From positions 1-52,289 of the forward strand of contig JAOTVU010000011.1 of assembly GCA_029863385.1 (NCBI GenBank): a stretch of 52,289 nt of DNA. The letters run 5' to 3'. Shown here piece by piece: positions 49,223 to 52,289 of this stretch. The DNA is from Acidimicrobiia bacterium (lineage in GTDB: Bacteria > Actinomycetota > Acidimicrobiia > Acidimicrobiales > SZUA-35). Under the pieces are notes generated by a model. That model saw only the letters and a program-made list of their open reading frames with translations, had not been told where the DNA came from and made no database searches. The position numbers and the translations under genes were made by a program. Positions within the stretch are counted from its first letter, which is position 1, and each line of letters starts with the position of its first letter.

Positions 49223-49273
49223 GCTCCACGAAGGTCGGGTGGGAACAGATCGTGACGTCGCACAAGGCCAAAG

Positions 49274-49546
49274 TCAGGCTTCTTCGACGCCGAAGTCGTC
49301 GCGCCCCGCCGGGTAGTCGATCGCCGGGTCGGTCCAGTCGATGTCGGCCGAACCCTCCTCCCGGCCGGTCGTCAAATCGACGACCGCGCATTCGACGCCG
49401 GGCTGTTCCTCCCAGTGGGCGATGATGTCGGCGGCCTCCTGCTCCGATTCACAGGGCTGCCGCAGGATCTCCACACCGTTGCGGACGACGACCACCTCGG
49501 TGATCGGCGCGCTACCCGGATCCTGGACATGGGGGTCGACGGTCAT
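49274..49546 (-). CDS. Small acidic protein (90 aa), unknown function
   Basis: This 90-residue protein contains ITEVVVVRNGVEILRQPCES and EQPGVECAVVDLTTGREEGS. It is rich in Asp and Glu, with two Cys, and has no signal or membrane segment. ATG 49546 has only a weak AAAGG upstream. A DevR-type box with a CAGGTT hexamer predicts a transcript start near 49613 and a 67-nt leader. It lies just downstream of the hydrogenase operon on the same strand and may belong to hydrogen or redox metabolism. Confidence 0.65.
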   Translation of the reverse strand: MTVDPHVQDPGSAPITEVVVVRNGVEILRQPCESEQEAADIIAHWEEQPGVECAVVDLTTGREEGSADIDWTDPAIDYPAGRDDFGVEEA

Positions 49547-49559
49547 GGCGCCTGCCTTT

Positions 49560-50285
49560 CTAGCACTGGTCGCCGCCGCCGTGTCGGCGGACGCGATCGG
49601 TGTCTCGCTTGTCCCCTTCAACCTGAGCGATGTGGTCGCTTCCGGGCAGGGGCGTAGGTCCCGAATCGCCCTCACCTCGAAATCGTCGGGCTGATGGTCC
49701 CTGCTCGGTTCCCGGTCGTGCGTGGTCCACTGAGCGGTTTGCCGGTCGTTCGACGTGATCTTCGCGATGTGATTGTCCCTCCGTCTCGTCGGCATCGGCC
49801 CGGCCGTAGTCGGGGTCGGTCCACCCGGTTCGGCTGGCGGCGGTGACCGTGGCCACGACCTCGGCCACCGCATTGTGGGCGGATTCGGTCAAAGGCGCAA
49901 GGTGATCGGTCTCGCCGACCTGAACGGCGACGATGGTGAGGCTGCGGGGAAGCCGGCCGAGCATTCGGGCCAACTGCACCGCGTCGACCAACCCGAACCC
50001 GTGGCTCGACAGGGGGCGGTCCGCCGCCGGCAGCGGATCACGGAGCCCGTCGATCGTGACTGTGGTGCCCGGTGGACCGCCGCCGACCATGGCGTCGACG
50101 ATGACCACGTGCTGATCGGGTGTCCAGGTCACCACCAGGTCGCTCAGATCGCCGGCGGCCACCATCGTCTCGACGTCGTCCAGATCAGATGCGGCTCTGA
50201 TCGCCTCGATCACGGCCGGGCCGATTCCGTCGTCGCCGCGGGTCGGATTGCCGACGCCGACCACGAGCAGGGATCCGGGGCTCAT
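49560..50285 (-). CDS. [NiFe]-hydrogenase maturation endopeptidase with an abnormal C-terminal extension
   Basis: This protein has 241 residues. The first 155 match HyaD/HupD-type peptidases: SLLVVGVGNPTRGDDGIGPA with the conserved Glu/Asp metal position, HVVIVDAMVGGGPPGTTV and PLSSHGFGLVDAVQLARML. These enzymes cut the C-terminal peptide from the hydrogenase large subunit after nickel insertion. The remaining 85 residues (for example DADETEGQSHREDHVERPAN) are polar and not family-like. They contain the promoter box of the next gene, suggesting the natural stop was lost by a late frameshift. The ATG overlaps the large-subunit stop as ATGA. Confidence 0.85.
   Translation of the reverse strand: MSPGSLLVVGVGNPTRGDDGIGPAVIEAIRAASDLDDVETMVAAGDLSDLVVTWTPDQHVVIVDAMVGGGPPGTTVTIDGLRDPLPAADRPLSSHGFGLVDAVQLARMLGRLPRSLTIVAVQVGETDHLAPLTESAHNAVAEVVATVTAASRTGWTDPDYGRADADETEGQSHREDHVERPANRSVDHARPGTEQGPSARRFRGEGDSGPTPLPGSDHIAQVEGDKRDTDRVRRHGGGDQC
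49648..49662 (-). promoter_or_regulatory. DevR-type box in the 3' part of the peptidase gene
   Basis: On the minus strand it reads GGGACCTACGCCCCT (13 of 15), with CAGGTT at 49625-49620. It can drive the acidic-protein gene starting at 49546. Confidence 0.6.
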
Positions 50286-51586
50286 GATCGGGTCCGATGT
50301 TCGATCGTGAGGTCGAGGAAGTGGGTGGCACACGAGATGCACGGGTCGTAGTTTCGGATCACCTGCTCGCACCGATGTTCCAGCTCGGCCCGATCCAGGT
50401 CGAGATGGCCGGTGACGAACCGTCGCAGGTCGGCCTCGATGGTCGGCAGGTTCTGCGACGTCGGTGGGATGATCCGGGCCTCGGTGATCGTTCCGTCGGC
50501 CTCGGTCCGGTAGCGGTGGTAGAGGACGCCCCGTGGGGCCTCGGTTATGGCGGCTCCGGCTCCGGCCCGGGGCGGGACGTTCACTGCGGCCGGTACCGGC
50601 GGCCGGTAGCGGTCGATCAACCGGAGCGCCTCGTCGAGGGCGAAGAACGTCTCCAGGCTGCGGACGATGATGCTGCGGAACGGATTGGTCACCGTTGGGC
50701 CGATGCCGACCTCGGCGGCCAGATCGATCACGTCGCCGGGGAGCAGGTCGGCGTTGTTGGCCCACCGGGCGAGCGGTCCGACGTGACACCAGCCACCGGT
50801 TCGAAGCCTCCCGTGCAGAGCCGTGGAGTGGGCAACCTGGTCCTCGACGATGTGATCCTCGAACTCGGCCTGGTCGATGTCGAGGCCGCGGTTCGACACC
50901 ACCCGACCCTCGATGAACGGGTAGCGTTCGCCGTTGCGAATCGAGACGAACTCGTAGTCGTGCGACAGGTCCGGAAAGTCGAAGCCCGCCGTCCATCGCA
51001 CCAGCTCGATTGCGAAGGTCCGGGATTCCTCCAGATCCGGGACCAGATCCTCGAGCTCGCTGATGGTCGGCGCTCGATGAAAGCCGCCGACCCGAATGTT
51101 GATCGGGTGAATCGCCCGCCCACCGATGGCCTCCATGATCCGATTACCGGTTCGCTTGAGGTGGAGGAGACCCTCGACCATGTCCGGGTGATCGGCGGCA
51201 AGGTCGAACCCGCTGTGAAAGCCCAGGAAGTCGGGGGCGTGGAGGAAGCCGATGTGGAGACCGTGGCTTGCGATCCATTCGCCGCAGTACAGCAGACGCC
51301 GCAGTTCGCCGATCTCGTCGTCGACCCTGATCCCGCCGAGCCGTTCGACGGCCCGGCAGGCCGACATCTGATAGGCCACCGGACAGATACCACAGATGCG
51401 GGCGGTGATATCGGCCGGTTCGGTCCACGCCCGGCCCCGGAGGAACGCCTCGAAGAAGCGAGGCGGTTCGTAGATCTCGAGGCGGACGTCGGTGACCTCA
51501 CCGTCGGTCACCTCGACGTGCATCGCCCCCTCACCCTCGACTCGGGCCAGCACCGGCACGTTCAGTCGAACACTCCGGTGGCTCAC
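50282..51586 (-). CDS. [NiFe] hydrogenase large (alpha) subunit, group 3-like
   Basis: This 434-residue catalytic subunit carries both nickel-binding motifs: [14 protein letters not shown] near the N-terminus (about 66-79) and [10 protein letters not shown] near the C-terminus. A short tail ([12 protein letters not shown]) follows that would be removed by the maturation peptidase. Other family segments are [20 protein letters not shown] and [10 protein letters not shown]. The pattern resembles cytosolic group 3b (NADP-linked) hydrogenases, which oxidise or evolve H2. The start is GTG 51586, overlapping the small-subunit stop (GTGA). In Mycobacterium smegmatis a group 3b enzyme is DosR-controlled. 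Confidence 0.93.
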   Translation of the reverse strand: MSHRSVRLNVPVLARVEGEGAMHVEVTDGEVTDVRLEIYEPPRFFEAFLRGRAWTEPADITARICGICPVAYQMSACRAVERLGGIRVDDEIGELRRLLYCGEWIASHGLHIGFLHAPDFLGFHSGFDLAADHPDMVEGLLHLKRTGNRIMEAIGGRAIHPINIRVGGFHRAPTISELEDLVPDLEESRTFAIELVRWTAGFDFPDLSHDYEFVSIRNGERYPFIEGRVVSNRGLDIDQAEFEDHIVEDQVAHSTALHGRLRTGGWCHVGPLARWANNADLLPGDVIDLAAEVGIGPTVTNPFRSIIVRSLETFFALDEALRLIDRYRPPVPAAVNVPPRAGAGAAITEAPRGVLYHRYRTEADGTITEARIIPPTSQNLPTIEADLRRFVTGHLDLDRAELEHRCEQVIRNYDPCISCATHFLDLTIEHRTRS

Positions 51587-52289
51587 CGGTCCACCTTCCC
51601 GTCGACCGAGTCGGCCGCATCCCGGAAGGGTTCGGCCCACCCGTTGTAGCTCCGGAAGGCCCGCTCGATCTCCCGGTCGCCGAGACCGAGATGACCGAAC
51701 CATCGCACCAGCGACGCCGTGTTGGGCTGCTCCATCGGGCCGAAGCAGCCGTAGCACCCCCGGTTGTAAGAGGGGCAGAGCGCCCCGCAGCCGCCCATCG
51801 TCACCGGGCCGAGGCAGGCGGTACCGGCGGCGACCATGATGCAGGGGTTGCCCCGGGCCTTGCATTCCAGGCAGACGCTGGTCCTGGGGATTCGGGCCGG
51901 GCGGCCGGCCAAATGGGCGGCGATCGTCTCGACCAGTTGACCCTTGTCGATCGGGCAGCCTCGAAGCTCGAAGTCGATCTCGACGTGGTGGGCGATCGGC
52001 GTCGAGGTAGCCAGGGTGGAAACGAATTCCGGATGGGGGTACACGACACCGAGGAACTCGCTGATGTCCCGTCCGTTTCGCAGGGCCTGGATACCGCCAC
52101 TGGTGGCGCAGGCCCCGATCGTGATCAGAACTCGCGACTGGCGGCGGACCTCGTGGATCCGTTCCACATCGGCGGGCGTGGTGATCGAACCTTCGACCAG
52201 TGACACGTCATAGGGTCCGGCCACCGTGGCGCTCGACGCCTCGGGGAAGTAGGCGATGTCGACCAGTCCGACAAGATCGAGCAGCTGAT
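51583..52289 (-). CDS. [NiFe] hydrogenase small (delta) subunit, 5' part outside the window
   Basis: The frame continues to the window edge ([16 protein letters not shown] before [17 protein letters not shown]), so the N-terminus with the first cluster Cys residues is missing. Visible cluster ligands include [19 protein letters not shown] and the Cys-rich [19 protein letters not shown], the usual iron-sulphur-binding pattern of group 3 small subunits. It transfers electrons from the nickel site to flavin/iron-sulphur partners (beta, gamma) that should lie beyond position 52289. Its stop overlaps the large-subunit GTG. Confidence 0.92.
   Translation of the reverse strand, partial: QLLDLVGLVDIAYFPEASSATVAGPYDVSLVEGSITTPADVERIHEVRRQSRVLITIGACATSGGIQALRNGRDISEFLGVVYPHPEFVSTLATSTPIAHHVEIDFELRGCPIDKGQLVETIAAHLAGRPARIPRTSVCLECKARGNPCIMVAAGTACLGPVTMGGCGALCPSYNRGCYGCFGPMEQPNTASLVRWFGHLGLGDREIERAFRSYNGWAEPFRDAADSVDGKVDR

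Noticed and set aside
49266..49278. GGCCAAAGTCAGG as a possible box
   Set aside because: Only one weak half-site matches, and it falls at the 3' end of a gene.
1..52289. CRISPR array, tRNA, rRNA, transposase or phage integrase
   Set aside because: No regularly spaced repeats, cloverleaf-like sequences or recognisable recombinase proteins were seen on either strand by eye.

Overview
This window is a high-GC bacterial segment. It comes from an actinomycete-type organism (Actinomycetota; possibly class Acidimicrobiia, which is an inference from gene style rather than a test). The evidence is a DevR/DosR-type regulator, an F420-dependent nitroreductase-like protein, GerW and GerMN proteins, a DUF222-HNH gene, four or five universal stress proteins and many apparently leaderless genes. 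No rRNA, tRNA or CRISPR array was seen.

The region reads as a hypoxia/dormancy island. A regulator closely resembling mycobacterial DosR (4102-4842) keeps the DNA-contacting residues of the recognition helix. Across the window more than twenty copies of a 15-base palindrome-like site (best form GGGACCTTCGGCCCT) sit upstream of genes. Most are followed about 22 bases later by a hexamer of pattern nAnnnT. Measured from the box centre, start codons fall into two groups. At 42-43 nt there is no Shine-Dalgarno sequence, so these look leaderless. At about 56-68 nt a clear GGAGG-like site is present. This shared promoter plan ties together genes spread over nearly the whole window.

Layout. 1-7.3 kb: a phosphoenolpyruvate-synthase/USP operon, the devR-like regulator, two USPs and a flavodoxin. 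7.4-15 kb: signalling genes, namely a receiver-only protein, a receiver-kinase whose phosphoacceptor His is Gln, a kinase with a FixL-like PAS domain, a receiver-like/GGDEF-like/glycosyltransferase fusion and a PAS-PAS-PAS-GAF kinase of DosS type. 15-20.6 kb: GerW, a P-type ATPase, a damaged GerMN lipoprotein-like gene, a CPBP protease and a hydrolase. 20.6-28.3 kb: membrane proteins, an ABC-2 exporter, a chagasin-like inhibitor, a GroEL paralogue and an SRPBCC-like protein. 28.4-34.8 kb: a USP-DUF4404 protein, a large DUF5671-like membrane protein, an unusually elaborate ribosome-hibernation factor, a CoA-binding protein and a terpene-cyclase-repeat protein. 34.8-40.7 kb: a translationally coupled CPBP/RDD/ABC operon ending in a frameshifted hydrolase, then a frameshifted DUF998-like gene. 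40.7-43.2 kb: a lipoprotein, an F420-type reductase and a PspC protein. 43.2-44.7 kb: an AT-richer DUF222-HNH insertion-like gene. 44.7-49.2 kb: two more ABC-2 systems and a USP. 49.3-52.3 kb: an acidic protein, a hydrogenase maturation protease and the large and small subunits of a bidirectional-type [NiFe] hydrogenase, cut by the window end.

Working model (inference). Oxygen or redox state is sensed by the PAS/GAF kinases and relayed to the DevR-like regulator. The regulator switches on ribosome hibernation, stress proteins, a chaperonin, PEP synthesis, hydrogen metabolism, envelope and polysaccharide changes and ion transport. Several reading frames are broken (GerMN, PAF-AH-like, DUF998, HNH). 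These may be real decay or sequence errors, and raw reads would decide.
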